DNA from: JAGVIE01 sp964520905
Lineage (GTDB): Bacteria; Bacteroidota; Ignavibacteria; UBA10030; SZUA-254
NCBI GenBank assembly: GCA_964520905.1
Contig: CAZFQL010000022.1
Location: 1-33,057, forward strand
Length of the DNA stretch: 33,057 nt
Reading direction: 5' to 3'
The first letter of the stretch is position 1; every line of letters starts with the position of its first letter. A program made the translations under genes and the position numbers. The notes under the pieces are model-generated. The model had not been told where the DNA came from and made no database searches. It saw nothing but the letters and a program-made list of their open reading frames with translations. Shown piece after piece: positions 1-7,621 of the stretch.

Positions 1-2
1 GA

Positions 3-968
3 AAAATTGTATCTTTTCTCTTAACTTATTGTCCAGAAAATCGGGGCAAGATCAAGTTATGTATTTTTGTATTACTCCTATCTAGGCAACCAACTGGTGA
101 GGAATGGATATCAATTGTACTTGACTTTATATTAATAGCGCTTGTGTTTATTGTCGCTGAAAAAATTGCTAATCGACGTGAATCAAATGCAACAAATAAG
201 GCACTAGGTTATAAACATAAACTAAGCGACTATGTACCCATATTTGCTGAGAACTTTGCCGAATTCTGCCAAGCGGCAATTAAGGCAATAGAAGCTTTAA
301 AGGATGGTGCTGAGATTTTTACGATACAGACACCAATAGATCCTAACGATTTTGAAGGTGGAGTAAAAGACTCTTATACACAATATATTAATAAGACCAC
401 TAACGACTTATTAAAAAGAAAGGAAGATGGAGAATTTCCCAAAATTACAGATTATAGAAGACTGATCGTTTTCAGAAGTACCACGGAATCCGATGACGAA
501 AAGAGTAAATTAAAAACATTTACTGAATCATTGTTTGACAATATGTTAACAAACAAATATGAGTGGGAACCCACCTTAAACAATGTTACGATTGGAATAA
601 TCAAAGAACAATTTATGGATAGGTCTCCCTTTTCAAATCTAGATGTATTCTTAATACCAAACACATATACAACGATTGCATTTCCAAAAGAAGAAGGAAA
701 TAAATATCATTGGGGCACAAGCATACATTTAGGAAACAACGAATTATTATCAACATTTACAAACAAAGAGCTTCAGACAATTTTTGACAAGGTTTGGGAT
801 AGTAACAATGTCATCCATATAAATTATGGAACAATATGTCAAGATAAGCTAAAGCAGTTTAAAGAGTGCAAAGAAGTCAATGATAGAGAGAAAGTGATTA
901 AGGCAATGAAGGATTGTGTTGTTATTGAGCTTAACAAGAAGATTGATGCATACCTTGCAAGTAAGTAA
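3..968 (+). CDS. membrane-anchored protein of unknown function, 5' partial
   Basis: The reading frame is open from the window edge to the stop at 966-968, so the gene probably begins upstream. The only common start codon in frame is GTG at 144, which would cut through an evident membrane helix encoded at about 105-165 (WISIVLDFILIALVFIVAEK, followed by the basic KIANRR). I therefore read it as a 5'-partial gene with an N-terminal transmembrane anchor and a soluble domain of about 260 residues. The soluble part has the pieces RRLIVFRS, DRSPFSNLDVFLIPN and WGTSIHLGNNEL, and ends in a charged helix. The order of beta-strand-like segments faintly recalls phospholipase D-like/HKD sensor folds, but no HKD motif is seen and I assign no function. 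The DNA is visibly A+T-rich like the next three genes. If GTG 144 is the real start, the product has 274 residues. Confidence 0.6.
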   Translation, partial: KIVSFLLTYCPENRGKIKLCIFVLLLSRQPTGEEWISIVLDFILIALVFIVAEKIANRRESNATNKALGYKHKLSDYVPIFAENFAEFCQAAIKAIEALKDGAEIFTIQTPIDPNDFEGGVKDSYTQYINKTTNDLLKRKEDGEFPKITDYRRLIVFRSTTESDDEKSKLKTFTESLFDNMLTNKYEWEPTLNNVTIGIIKEQFMDRSPFSNLDVFLIPNTYTTIAFPKEEGNKYHWGTSIHLGNNELLSTFTNKELQTIFDKVWDSNNVIHINYGTICQDKLKQFKECKEVNDREKVIKAMKDCVVIELNKKIDAYLASK

Positions 969-1046
969 AGGTTGAAACACGATTTGGAAATTATTAAAGA
1001 ATAGTTTTGACATTTATAAAATAGAAGGACATAGAAGTTGTAAGCT

Positions 1047-2603
1047 ATGAAATACACTCAAATTGAATTGCCGAGTTTACATCTTAAGTGGATTAGAGAA
1101 AATGGAGAAGAATATATTAGCTCGATCATCAGATCAAACTATCCTAAACCAAGCTTAGCTACAATCCCGGCAATTGTCAGACAGGCTGAATATTGCGATG
1201 TCGAAACATTTGACATGAAGATTCGATCTCAAGATACACTGATCCCTTATAAAAAATTTCGTTATGGAGATGGGGTAATGATCGCTTCCCGGATGGGAAT
1301 CCCCTTTGAAGCTTTAGTTGATAAAATCAAGGATTCAGAAATATTGGGACTGAGTATAAACTTAACTTCTTGGTCAACTATAGCTATTGATTTTATAAAA
1401 TATGCAAAGCAAATAAAACCTGATGTAAAAATAGTTGTAGGTGGCACAGATCCTATGTTCAGGGATGATTATTATTTGCAAAGCGGATTAGCAGACATTG
1501 TTATAAGAGGGGAAGCGGAATATAGTTTACCGGAACTAATCAAAGCGATAAAGTTAAAAAGGGATATCGCTGAAGTAAAAGGCATTTCTTTTAAATCGGG
1601 TAACAAAATTGTAAGAACATCAATTCAACATAGAACTAAGATGGATGATATTCCATTACAGTGTTTAGATATATTGAATGATGATATCCCCTTATGGACA
1701 ACTCCTGCAGAATTTTTTCCGCTTCCTGTAGGAGTGAGTGTACCTATTGGATTTATATTTTTAACGAGAGGTTGTTGTGAGAATTGTGATTTTTGCACAA
1801 CCCCTAATAAAATGGGAATGTTTAGATATCACACTTTTGATAGAATTGGTCAAGAAATTGATCATTTTAAAAAATATGGGATAAATACCATTAATATTTG
1901 GGATGACAGTCTAACCTCCATATTAAAAATGCATCCAGAGGGAAGAGAAGCTGGGAAATATTTTTTACTATCTGTAATGCAATTATTTCGAGAGAAAGAA
2001 ATAGCTTATGAATTTTCACAGGGAGTTGTGATCAAACATTTATGGGATGAAGAAAAGGACGAGCCAGATTTTGAATTGATCAATTCCCTATACTCTAATG
2101 AGATAAGAAATGCGAAATTTGTTGGATGTTATGGAGAATTTTTTCCCACTGAGTGCTTGCAGGAAGATGAGAGATATGAAAAATTGATGACTTTTGAAAA
2201 AGAAAAAGAAGTGCTTAAAGCAATATTGGATGCAGGAACAAAACTGATTAGTTATTCCACTATTATGGGTACCAAGGACGATACACTGGAGTCATTTGAT
2301 CATGCCACTAAAAGATCAAAGGAACTCAATGAGCTAATCGAAAGTAAGGGGGGAAAAGCGCTTGTTACTCCTTTTATTTTTTCTCTTTTCCCAGGTGCAA
2401 AGATTATGAATCAATATAAAATAAATATTGAGTATCCGATTGAAGAGTTTCCTGAATTATGTCAATTAAATACAGCAATGCATAGAACTGATCATTTCAG
2501 TGCCCATGAGCTTACATTGGCAAAAAAGGAAATGGAAAGACAGCTACTTTCAGAAGAACAGTTTTCTATGTGGAATGCAACTGGTAAATATCAGTGGAAA
2601 TAA
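1047..2603 (+). CDS. B12-binding domain radical SAM protein
   Basis: A 518-residue protein. Residues ~70-175 look like a cobalamin-binding Rossmann domain (strands ILGLSINLTSW and VKIVVGGTDP, then DIVIRGEAEYSLPELI). The usual DxHxxG cobalamin-ligand motif is not evident, as is common in this superfamily. The radical SAM core follows, with Cys243, Cys247 and Cys250 forming CX3CX2C (RGCCENCDFC), which would hold the [4Fe-4S] cluster that cleaves S-adenosylmethionine; an extra Cys244 lies inside the motif. The family includes methylthiotransferases, BchE/HpnP/HpnJ-like enzymes and natural-product methylases; the substrate cannot be read here. No lipid, bacteriochlorophyll or peptide biosynthesis gene is adjacent, so it is an orphan. 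The start is ATG 1047, 78 bp after the preceding gene. Confidence 0.85.
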   Translation: MKYTQIELPSLHLKWIRENGEEYISSIIRSNYPKPSLATIPAIVRQAEYCDVETFDMKIRSQDTLIPYKKFRYGDGVMIASRMGIPFEALVDKIKDSEILGLSINLTSWSTIAIDFIKYAKQIKPDVKIVVGGTDPMFRDDYYLQSGLADIVIRGEAEYSLPELIKAIKLKRDIAEVKGISFKSGNKIVRTSIQHRTKMDDIPLQCLDILNDDIPLWTTPAEFFPLPVGVSVPIGFIFLTRGCCENCDFCTTPNKMGMFRYHTFDRIGQEIDHFKKYGINTINIWDDSLTSILKMHPEGREAGKYFLLSVMQLFREKEIAYEFSQGVVIKHLWDEEKDEPDFELINSLYSNEIRNAKFVGCYGEFFPTECLQEDERYEKLMTFEKEKEVLKAILDAGTKLISYSTIMGTKDDTLESFDHATKRSKELNELIESKGGKALVTPFIFSLFPGAKIMNQYKINIEYPIEEFPELCQLNTAMHRTDHFSAHELTLAKKEMERQLLSEEQFSMWNATGKYQWK

Positions 2604-2705
2604 AATGAAGAATACAAACAGGAAAAAATGTACAGAAATTCATTAAGCAAGATTTATTTCTTGGTTTAAGAATTATGGATTTGTTTTTTATCGAAAGGAT
2701 TTACT

Positions 2706-4022
2706 ATGATTGTTGAAATAGTTAAGCAAGTATTAGACGTATTGGAAATTCCTTTTAAATGGGCAGCAAGTCGAATAATTGAAATAGAAGAAGTAAAATT
2801 GGAGGGTAAACATATTCGTGGAATTTTGGTGGGCGGATTTTATTTTTCTTTACCTGTTGGCTTATTTGCTATCGCCGATATATTATTCTATCGATATTGG
2901 TTTCCAGAACTTCCCCATTGGATTGAGTTAATAACGTTTATCTTTCCAGTATTCAGTTTTTTATTTTTTACGGTTTATAGATCTCAAAAAATATTAAAGA
3001 AAGTATATGATACAAACCGTCGGGATTTAAGTCAGGATTTAGATATAATGAAGGGGAATTTGAATGGACTTAAAGACAATGATCATATGATTAGACTAAT
3101 GAAAAGCTGTTGTATGATGGCATGCAATGACTCTGAACCAATCAAAACAATATTAGAAAGTCTCAACCCAAAGAATGTAGAAATAGTGAATAAAATTAAA
3201 GAATTGAGCACGGAAACACAAAAAGGTTTAGAATTGATTAGCGGCTTAACAAAATTACCTGAAAAAGCTCGCGATACACTTTGTAATTTTTTAAGTGTTG
3301 ATATGACAAGAGGTGATAAAAAGAAAAAGGATTGGGTCCCTTTATTCATGACATTTGCAATTCAGCTACAACTTGTTCCTTGGTTCAAAGCTCAGCAAAC
3401 ATCGAAGTATACATATATTCGTGATATAGAAGAGATCGCGCCATATTATGAATTTGAACTAATCGGCGAAGTTTTTAGGCAACAGCTATCTGATGATTTG
3501 AAAGAAGTATTGTCGTTGGTAAATGGAAAATTTCTAAGCGTTATGTATAATGATTTGTATGTTTGGGAGGATACTTCCTATCCTGAGGCTAACCTTCGTA
3601 TGCTAAAAGAAGCTAAACAAAAAGGAACGGAGATAAAAAGGTTGTTTATATACAAAGAAGAATGGCTTAATAATCCTATATTTAAGCGCCCCCTTCTATT
3701 CTCAGCAAAATGGCATTTGGAAAACGAATACCCAGTTCGGTATATAGCATTTGAGAACAAGATGAAAAAGATAATTGATACGAATGATCAATTTTTATCA
3801 TCTTGTTTGCTTAACAAAACTTGCATATTAATGTATCAGGATACATTAAAAGATGTCCCGATCCGTTACAAATATAAATGCGATGCTGATGAACAAATGG
3901 TGATAATATATGAAACTTATTTCCAAAAATATTGGGAAAAAGGTAAATCTCCTGAAGAATTTCTATCAATGACTGAAGAAATAATTGCCGAAAAACCGCA
4001 TCAACAAATAGATCATAAGTAA
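2706..4022 (+). CDS. two-helix membrane protein of unknown function
   Basis: A 438-residue product that I do not recognise. An N-terminal amphipathic stretch (MIVEIVKQVLDVLEIPFKWA) is followed by two hydrophobic helices at about residues 42-63 and 75-97, separated by a short aromatic loop. A cytosolic region of ~330 residues begins with a basic, probably coiled-coil segment (QKILKKVYDTNRRDLSQDL). The C-terminal part is rich in Tyr, Trp and charged residues and carries no catalytic motif I can name. The start at ATG 2706 follows GAAAGGATTT, a reasonable ribosome binding site. It is collinear with the two genes before it but separated by 102 bp, so co-transcription is possible but not shown. 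It may be an accessory or defence-type membrane sensor; that is speculation from context. Confidence 0.7.
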   Translation: MIVEIVKQVLDVLEIPFKWAASRIIEIEEVKLEGKHIRGILVGGFYFSLPVGLFAIADILFYRYWFPELPHWIELITFIFPVFSFLFFTVYRSQKILKKVYDTNRRDLSQDLDIMKGNLNGLKDNDHMIRLMKSCCMMACNDSEPIKTILESLNPKNVEIVNKIKELSTETQKGLELISGLTKLPEKARDTLCNFLSVDMTRGDKKKKDWVPLFMTFAIQLQLVPWFKAQQTSKYTYIRDIEEIAPYYEFELIGEVFRQQLSDDLKEVLSLVNGKFLSVMYNDLYVWEDTSYPEANLRMLKEAKQKGTEIKRLFIYKEEWLNNPIFKRPLLFSAKWHLENEYPVRYIAFENKMKKIIDTNDQFLSSCLLNKTCILMYQDTLKDVPIRYKYKCDADEQMVIIYETYFQKYWEKGKSPEEFLSMTEEIIAEKPHQQIDHK

Positions 4023-4218
4023 TTCGTGATAGAGTATGCTTTTAGGTTTAAATTTAGTTGTTGCCATCAACATAATGCAAACGCAATTAATAAAAGATTA
4101 ATGAATATAAATTAAGATTTTAAAATAAATACAAATTGTTTCCACTATTCTGAGGTTGGGAATGAACGGTATTTAAAAGCAATTTATTATTATTTATGCT
4201 TTGACCTGAGGTAAATTT

Positions 4219-4542
4219 ATGAATGCTAAACGGATTACATATAAAATTCTTATGATTGACGATGATTCAGAGATGAATGTTAAACTTCATCGCCTTCTTT
4301 CTGGACGAAGAGTAATTATTCAAGACATCGAATATCAACCGGTAATTGAATTTATTAATGTTGATCTTGAAGGACCAATAGAGAATGGTTATTTTCGAAT
4401 CCATGGAAAAACGATAACGGAATTGAAGCGGGTTTCTGCAATAAAAAAGTGTAACTTAGTAATGATTGATTTTGGTTTTGCAGATGAAGTAGCTAAGGAT
4501 ATTTTATGGGAAAATAGATTTTTTTACTTCAAGGTTAATTGA
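4219..4542 (+). CDS. short receiver-like (REC-like) protein
   Basis: 107 residues. The N-terminus YKILMIDDDSEMN matches the first strand and acidic pocket of response-regulator receiver domains. NLVMIDFGFAD at ~81-91 resembles the third strand ending in the phosphoacceptor Asp. The spacing between these elements is about 70 residues instead of about 40, with a beta-rich insert (VIEFINVDLEGPIENGYFRIHGK), and the conserved Lys and the last helices are absent. It is therefore an atypical or truncated receiver-like fold. No histidine kinase or output domain is adjacent. The frame is preceded by a poor ribosome binding site (TGAGGTAAATTT). It may be the surviving 5' part of a longer gene. Confidence 0.5.
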   Translation: MNAKRITYKILMIDDDSEMNVKLHRLLSGRRVIIQDIEYQPVIEFINVDLEGPIENGYFRIHGKTITELKRVSAIKKCNLVMIDFGFADEVAKDILWENRFFYFKVN

Positions 4543-4554
4543 AAGGTCTGCACA

Positions 4555-4686
4555 ATGCAAAACTATGAATTTACAATTGTCATTGAAAAAGATGAAGACG
4601 GAAGGTTCGTTGCAATATGTCCGGCATTACAAGGATGTTATACGGAACAAGAAGTGGGTTCGGAGAAAATACGTGTCGCTGTATGA
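4555..4686 (+). pseudogene. HicB-type antitoxin remnant (5' part only)
   Basis: ATG 4555, with AAAGG upstream, opens a 43-codon frame whose first 31 residues are a clear HicB/UPF0150 N-terminus: YEFTIVIEKDEDGRFVAICP, then ALQGCYTE. At the point where HicB proteins normally continue with an Glu/Ala-rich helix (EEALxNIxxAI), the frame gives unrelated sequence and stops at 4684-4686. Neither other frame restores the expected helix, so this looks like a deletion or recombination junction rather than a single-base shift. A HicB of this class is usually about 70 residues. A DUF4258 gene starts 53 bp further on. Confidence 0.6.
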
Positions 4687-4739
4687 GCGCAAAGCTCCTC
4701 GTGCACATGAATTGTGTATGTACATCGGGATGATGGCTA

Positions 4740-5051
4740 ATGAAACTTGAATCTTTTCGTAGAGCAATAAGGCAAGGGCATATCGAATGGAGGAAACATT
4801 CAATCCAAAGACTTGCTGAACGAGGGATTAAACAAAAAGCTGTTATAGATGTCTTACTCACCGGTGAAAGGATCGAAGATTATCCGGAAGATACACCATA
4901 TCCAAGCACACTTTTCTTAGGATTTCCCGAAGGTACACCCTTGCATGTAGTTGCTGCGTTTGATGAGATGCACAATCTTGTGTATATTATTACAGCATAT
5001 GAACCGTTAAAAGAATTTTTCTCAAAAGACTATAAAACGAGAAGGAAATGA
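4740..5051 (+). CDS. DUF4258 domain-containing protein (putative toxin)
   Basis: 103 residues with the DUF4258 layout: WRKHSIQRLAERGI (conserved His and Arg), VLLTGERIEDYPEDTPYPS, then hydrophobic strands FLGFPEGTPLHVVAAF and LVYIITAYEP ending in a Lys/Asp tail. DUF4258 proteins are small predicted RNase-like toxins of the RelE/BECR-like type, and they are commonly encoded directly before a YgiT/MqsA-type zinc-finger antitoxin. That is exactly the arrangement here: the stop TGA at 5049-5051 overlaps the downstream ATG at 5048 (ATGATG). The pairing is seen in the sequence; the toxin role is inferred from family context. Confidence 0.82.
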   Translation: MKLESFRRAIRQGHIEWRKHSIQRLAERGIKQKAVIDVLLTGERIEDYPEDTPYPSTLFLGFPEGTPLHVVAAFDEMHNLVYIITAYEPLKEFFSKDYKTRRK

Positions 5052-5287
5052 TGAACAAAAGAAAAAATAACAGTTTTTGTCCTCTGTGTGGTGGACGAAA
5101 AGAATTGGGCAGGGCAACGTATAGCGTAGATTTAGGTGCAGGTATCGTTGTTGTTCGCAATGTCAGGGCAAAAATCTGTGCACAGTGTGGTGAAGAATGG
5201 ATTGATAATAAAACTGCGAGGGAGCTTGAGCGCATTACGGAAGAGGCACGCGCAAAGCGGCATCAGATTGAAGTAGTTGCAATGTAA
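5048..5287 (+). CDS. YgiT-type zinc-finger protein (MqsA-like antitoxin N-domain)
   Basis: 79 residues. Two CxxC pairs (Cys11/Cys14 in CPLCGG and Cys44/Cys47 in CAQCGEEW) form the zinc site of YgiT/MqsA N-terminal domains. They are separated by a beta-hairpin (YSVDLGAGIVVVRNVRAKIC) and followed by a basic helix (RELERITEEARAKRHQ). The C-terminal helix-turn-helix DNA-binding domain of full MqsA is absent, which is normal for the short DUF4258-associated form. Translation is coupled to the preceding DUF4258 gene by a 4-base overlap. The likely role is neutralising the partner. Confidence 0.85.
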   Translation: MMNKRKNNSFCPLCGGRKELGRATYSVDLGAGIVVVRNVRAKICAQCGEEWIDNKTARELERITEEARAKRHQIEVVAM

Positions 5288-5302
5288 CGTTATACTAAGT
5301 GT

Positions 5303-5358
5303 GATTAAGCAGATTGATTACTCAGATTTCACAGGTTGATTACACGGATTTCGCAGAT
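5303..5358 (+). repeat. short degenerate tandem repeat (GATTACxCAGATT type)
   Basis: Between the zinc-finger gene and the next fragment, the words GATTAAGCAGATT, GATTACTCAGATT, GATTACACGGATT and CGCAGAT follow one another with a step of about 11-22 bp. It looks like an intergenic simple repeat rather than coding sequence, although one frame stays open through it. No inverted repeat is seen. Confidence 0.5.
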
Positions 5359-5388
5359 CGGGCGCAGGCTAAACATAAGTTGGATCGT

Positions 5389-5544
5389 ATGGTAATTCAC
5401 AGGGTATTTGATGAAGTGTTTCGATCATGGTCGCATGTAGCAGTATTACGGGCTTTACTCGATACGTCGACCGGCTCTACCGGCAATGAAATGGCACGTG
5501 TATCGGGGATGCAACCGCGATCGGCACTGAAGGCGCATTTGTGA
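5389..5544 (+). pseudogene. winged-helix fragment, N-terminus of a probable nucleotidyltransferase/regulator
   Basis: From ATG 5389 about 51 residues can be read: MVIHRVFDEVFRSWSHVAVL, RALLDTSTGSTGNEMARVSG and MQPRSALKA. This is the pattern of the helix-turn-helix at the start of winged-helix proteins and of HTH-nucleotidyltransferase proteins (VLRxLL...TGxExARxxGxxxxxALKAL). The frame then ends abruptly at 5542-5544, just before the recognition helix would lead into the wing (LxxLExxGxV). The rest of the gene is missing. It lies between two toxin-antitoxin units and is probably debris of a third type of module. Confidence 0.45.
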
Positions 5545-5597
5545 ATTATTATCAAATCTTTATATTGATATAGAATATTAATTCCGTTGAAGGATTT

Positions 5598-5834
5598 ATG
5601 AATAAATTGCAGCGTACGATAAAAGCGGTAATAACACGAGGTGAAGATCAATATGTTGCAGAGTGTGTTGAAATAAGTGTTGTTACACAGGGGAAAACGT
5701 TGGATGAAGTGGTAAATAATCTTCAGGAAGCCGTTGCGCTCCACCTTGAAGGAGAAGATCCGACAGAATTTGGATTGGCGAAAGACCCAACGTTAGTTAT
5801 TACACTGGAAGTCGAACCGGCTTATGCCGTATAA
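5598..5834 (+). CDS. hicB: HicB family antitoxin
   Basis: 78 residues with the partial RNase H-like HicB fold: strands IKAVITRGEDQYVAECVEIS and VVTQGKTLDEVVNNLQEAVA followed by LHLEGEDPTEFGL. HicB proteins bind and inhibit the HicA mRNase. The start ATG 5598 follows GAAGGATTT, a good ribosome binding site. The adjacent HicA reading frame overlaps by 11 bases but is broken (see the next entry), so this antitoxin has no intact cognate toxin at this site. Order is hicB-hicA, opposite to the intact pair at 6048-6526. Confidence 0.82.
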   Translation: MNKLQRTIKAVITRGEDQYVAECVEISVVTQGKTLDEVVNNLQEAVALHLEGEDPTEFGLAKDPTLVITLEVEPAYAV

Positions 5835-5972
5835 GGTGAAGCGGCTATCCGGTGCTGAAGTCGTTTCGATTTTCACAGCACTCGGTTTTCATGTTCATTC
5901 TCAGCGTGGGAGTCATGTAAATTGAGGAGGATCAGTGCAAGCTTCGCTTACATTTTTAATAACTTCGAGTAG
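5824..5972 (+). pseudogene. hicA: hicA toxin, frameshifted and truncated
   Basis: ATG 5824 opens MPYKVKRLSGAEVVSIFTAL followed by GFHVHSQRGSHV, a textbook HicA start including the catalytic His31 in GSH. It then hits TGA at 5923-5925 after 33 codons. Shifting to the frame that reads AAA at 5919 gives KLRRISAS, the sequence HicA proteins normally have after GSHV, so one A has apparently been lost from the A-run at 5919-5921. The shifted frame diverges after eight codons and stops at 5970-5972, so there is further decay. A functional HicA has about 60-85 residues. This copy is very likely inactive. Confidence 0.72.
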
Positions 5973-6047
5973 AGATAATCGTTTGCAATTATGCTTGTTA
6001 AGCTGTAGATTTAGGTACAGAACGGCTATGAGTGAACACGTATTATT

Positions 6048-6305
6048 ATGAATCAACGGAAACTGTTGCAGAAAGCATTAGCGGGAAGTGCAAATATAAG
6101 ATTCCGAGACTTTTGTTCTCTCATAGAAGCATTTGGATTTCGATTGGATAGAATAAATGGAAGTCATCATATTTTTGTAAATCCAAAAGTTCAAGAGTTG
6201 ATTAACGTGCAAAATGTAAAAGGAAAAGTAAAACCATATCAGGTTCGACAGTTTTTGTCAATTATTGAGAAGTATAATCTTCAATTACATGGAGATAAAA
6301 GATGA
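6048..6305 (+). CDS. hicA: HicA family mRNA interferase toxin
   Basis: 85 residues. It carries the dsRBD-like HicA fold with FRDFCSLIEAFGFRLDRING, the catalytic His40 in NGSHHIF, and the conserved tail VKGKVKPYQVRQFLSIIEKY. HicA cleaves mRNA when not bound by HicB. The ATG at 6048 has no strong Shine-Dalgarno. The stop overlaps the hicB ATG (ATGA at 6302-6305), so the two genes are translationally coupled. All conserved residues appear intact, unlike the hicA copy 120 bp upstream. Confidence 0.9.
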   Translation: MNQRKLLQKALAGSANIRFRDFCSLIEAFGFRLDRINGSHHIFVNPKVQELINVQNVKGKVKPYQVRQFLSIIEKYNLQLHGDKR

Positions 6306-6526
6306 GCGATTATCACATAAATATTTTTTATAGCGAAGAAGATGGCGGCTATATTGCAGACATTCCTGATCTAAAACATTGCTCGGCGTTTGGAGCAACA
6401 CCCGATGAGGCTCTTCGTGAAGTAATGAAAGCAAAAAAAGCATGGTTAACAACTGCTAAGAAGAATAAAAAGTATATTCCATCACCGCGCTATAAACCGT
6501 TAATATATCAGGTTGCGGAAATATAG
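6302..6526 (+). CDS. hicB: HicB family antitoxin
   Basis: 74 residues with the HicB core: YHINIFYSEEDGGYIADIPD, LKHCSAFGATPDEALREVM, and a C-terminal tail (PSPRYKP) typical of the short class without a separate DNA-binding domain. Partner of the overlapping hicA. The gene ends only 36 bp before livH, and no terminator hairpin is visible in between, so transcription from the toxin-antitoxin module could run into the liv operon. Confidence 0.9.
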   Translation: MSDYHINIFYSEEDGGYIADIPDLKHCSAFGATPDEALREVMKAKKAWLTTAKKNKKYIPSPRYKPLIYQVAEI

Positions 6527-6562
6527 ACATTCCAATTTTCCACCGTCGAGAATTTCAAATAA

Positions 6563-7441
6563 ATGTTACAGCAACTAGTTTTGAATGGGATCATCGCAGG
6601 TAGCATCTACTCACTTGTTGCTATTGGGTTTGCCCTCATATACCAAACAACCCGCTTTTTTCACTTCGCTCATGGCGCTGTTTATACATTTGGTGCTTAC
6701 TTCGCTTACCTGTTTTACACTCAGCTTGGGTTAGATAGATTTGTCGCTTTTCCTCTCGCTTGCATCTGTGCGGCACTAATCGGTGTCATCTGTGAAGTCA
6801 TTATCTATAAACCGATGCGAGTGAGGAAAGCAACAGACCTTACATTACTCATAGCATCGCTCGGACTTTACATTGTTTTGCAAAATATCATCTCAATGCT
6901 CTGGGGAGACGATACGAAGACTATGCGAACGGGTGAAGTGGTTGAGGGGCATGAGTTTCTCGGTGCAAGAATTACAGATATCCAGATTGCAATCATCGTA
7001 ACGTCAATCGTTTTGATTGCGCTGATTTCGCTGATGCTGTCGAAGATGAAGTTTGGTAAGGCACTGCGGGCGCTGGCGAACGACTCGGAACTTGCACGGC
7101 TGAGCGGTATCAACTCGGACCGGTACATCATGTATGCGTTTGCAATCGGCTCGTTCTTAGCTGCAGTTGCCGCAATCATGATTTCGTTTGACACAGACAT
7201 GACTCCGACGATGGGATTCAATGCTTTGGTTATGGGAGTGATTGCTGTGATTGTAGGAGGAATCGGTAGTTTACCCGGCGCTGCTGTCGGTGGTTTGTTA
7301 ATCGGTCTTGCGCAGAATTTAGGTGTGTGGCAGTTACCCTCGAAGTGGCAAGATACGATAGCGTTTGTGATACTGATTTTGTTTTTACTGTTTAGACCGT
7401 ATGGTATACTTGGGAAGAAACCGACGAAAGCGCATGTATGA
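6563..7441 (+). CDS. livH: branched-chain amino acid ABC transporter permease LivH
   Basis: 292 residues, almost wholly hydrophobic, with the LivH start LQQLVLNGIIAGSIYSLVAI followed by GFALIYQTTRFFHFAHGA. The conserved cytoplasmic coupling loop is KALRALANDSELARLSGIN, and GxxAVxxGGIGSLPGAAVGG lies near the C-terminus. It is one of two inner-membrane permeases of the HAAT family importer. The start ATG 6563 has no obvious ribosome binding site. It is separated from its partner livM by 685 bp containing a GIY-YIG gene and repeats, whereas livM, livG and livF overlap one another, so the gap looks like a later insertion. Confidence 0.92.
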   Translation: MLQQLVLNGIIAGSIYSLVAIGFALIYQTTRFFHFAHGAVYTFGAYFAYLFYTQLGLDRFVAFPLACICAALIGVICEVIIYKPMRVRKATDLTLLIASLGLYIVLQNIISMLWGDDTKTMRTGEVVEGHEFLGARITDIQIAIIVTSIVLIALISLMLSKMKFGKALRALANDSELARLSGINSDRYIMYAFAIGSFLAAVAAIMISFDTDMTPTMGFNALVMGVIAVIVGGIGSLPGAAVGGLLIGLAQNLGVWQLPSKWQDTIAFVILILFLLFRPYGILGKKPTKAHV

Positions 7442-7478
7442 AAAAGAAAAATAATCATGAGTCACCCTAAACAAGGCC

Positions 7479-7610
7479 GTCACCCTGAGCGGAATCCGAA
7501 TGAAATGAGGATGAAGTCGAAGGGTGTGGTGAGCAACGGGTTGCTACGGACAGTCTTCGACTGCGTTCATTCGGACTATGTCCTCACTCGCTACGCTCAG
7601 ACTGACGGGG
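7479..7610. repeat. composite palindromic intergenic repeat, copy A
   Basis: The left half (7479-7526) runs from GTCACCCTGAGCGG to GTCGAAGGGTG and is itself a hairpin (CACCCT/AGGGTG). The right half (7551-7609) runs from CAGTCTTCGACT to CTCAGACTGACGG and is also a hairpin (CAGTCT/AGACTG). The two halves are imperfect reverse complements of each other (GTCAxxCTGAGCG ... CCGAATGAA ... AGTCGAAG), giving a cruciform-like layout. A short extra end piece GAGTCACCCTAA lies at 7459. The first 48 bp match copy B at 7930-7977 with one mismatch. Confidence 0.85.
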
Positions 7611-7621
7611 TGATTAAATAA

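Noticed and set aside
4565..4750. 61-codon frame overlapping the hicB remnant
   Set aside because: The hicB-like residues are in the frame starting at 4555; the other frame is a shadow with no family resemblance.
6868..7458. 196-codon open frame on the minus strand over livH
   Set aside because: Antisense shadow of the livH permease; no start signal and no family.
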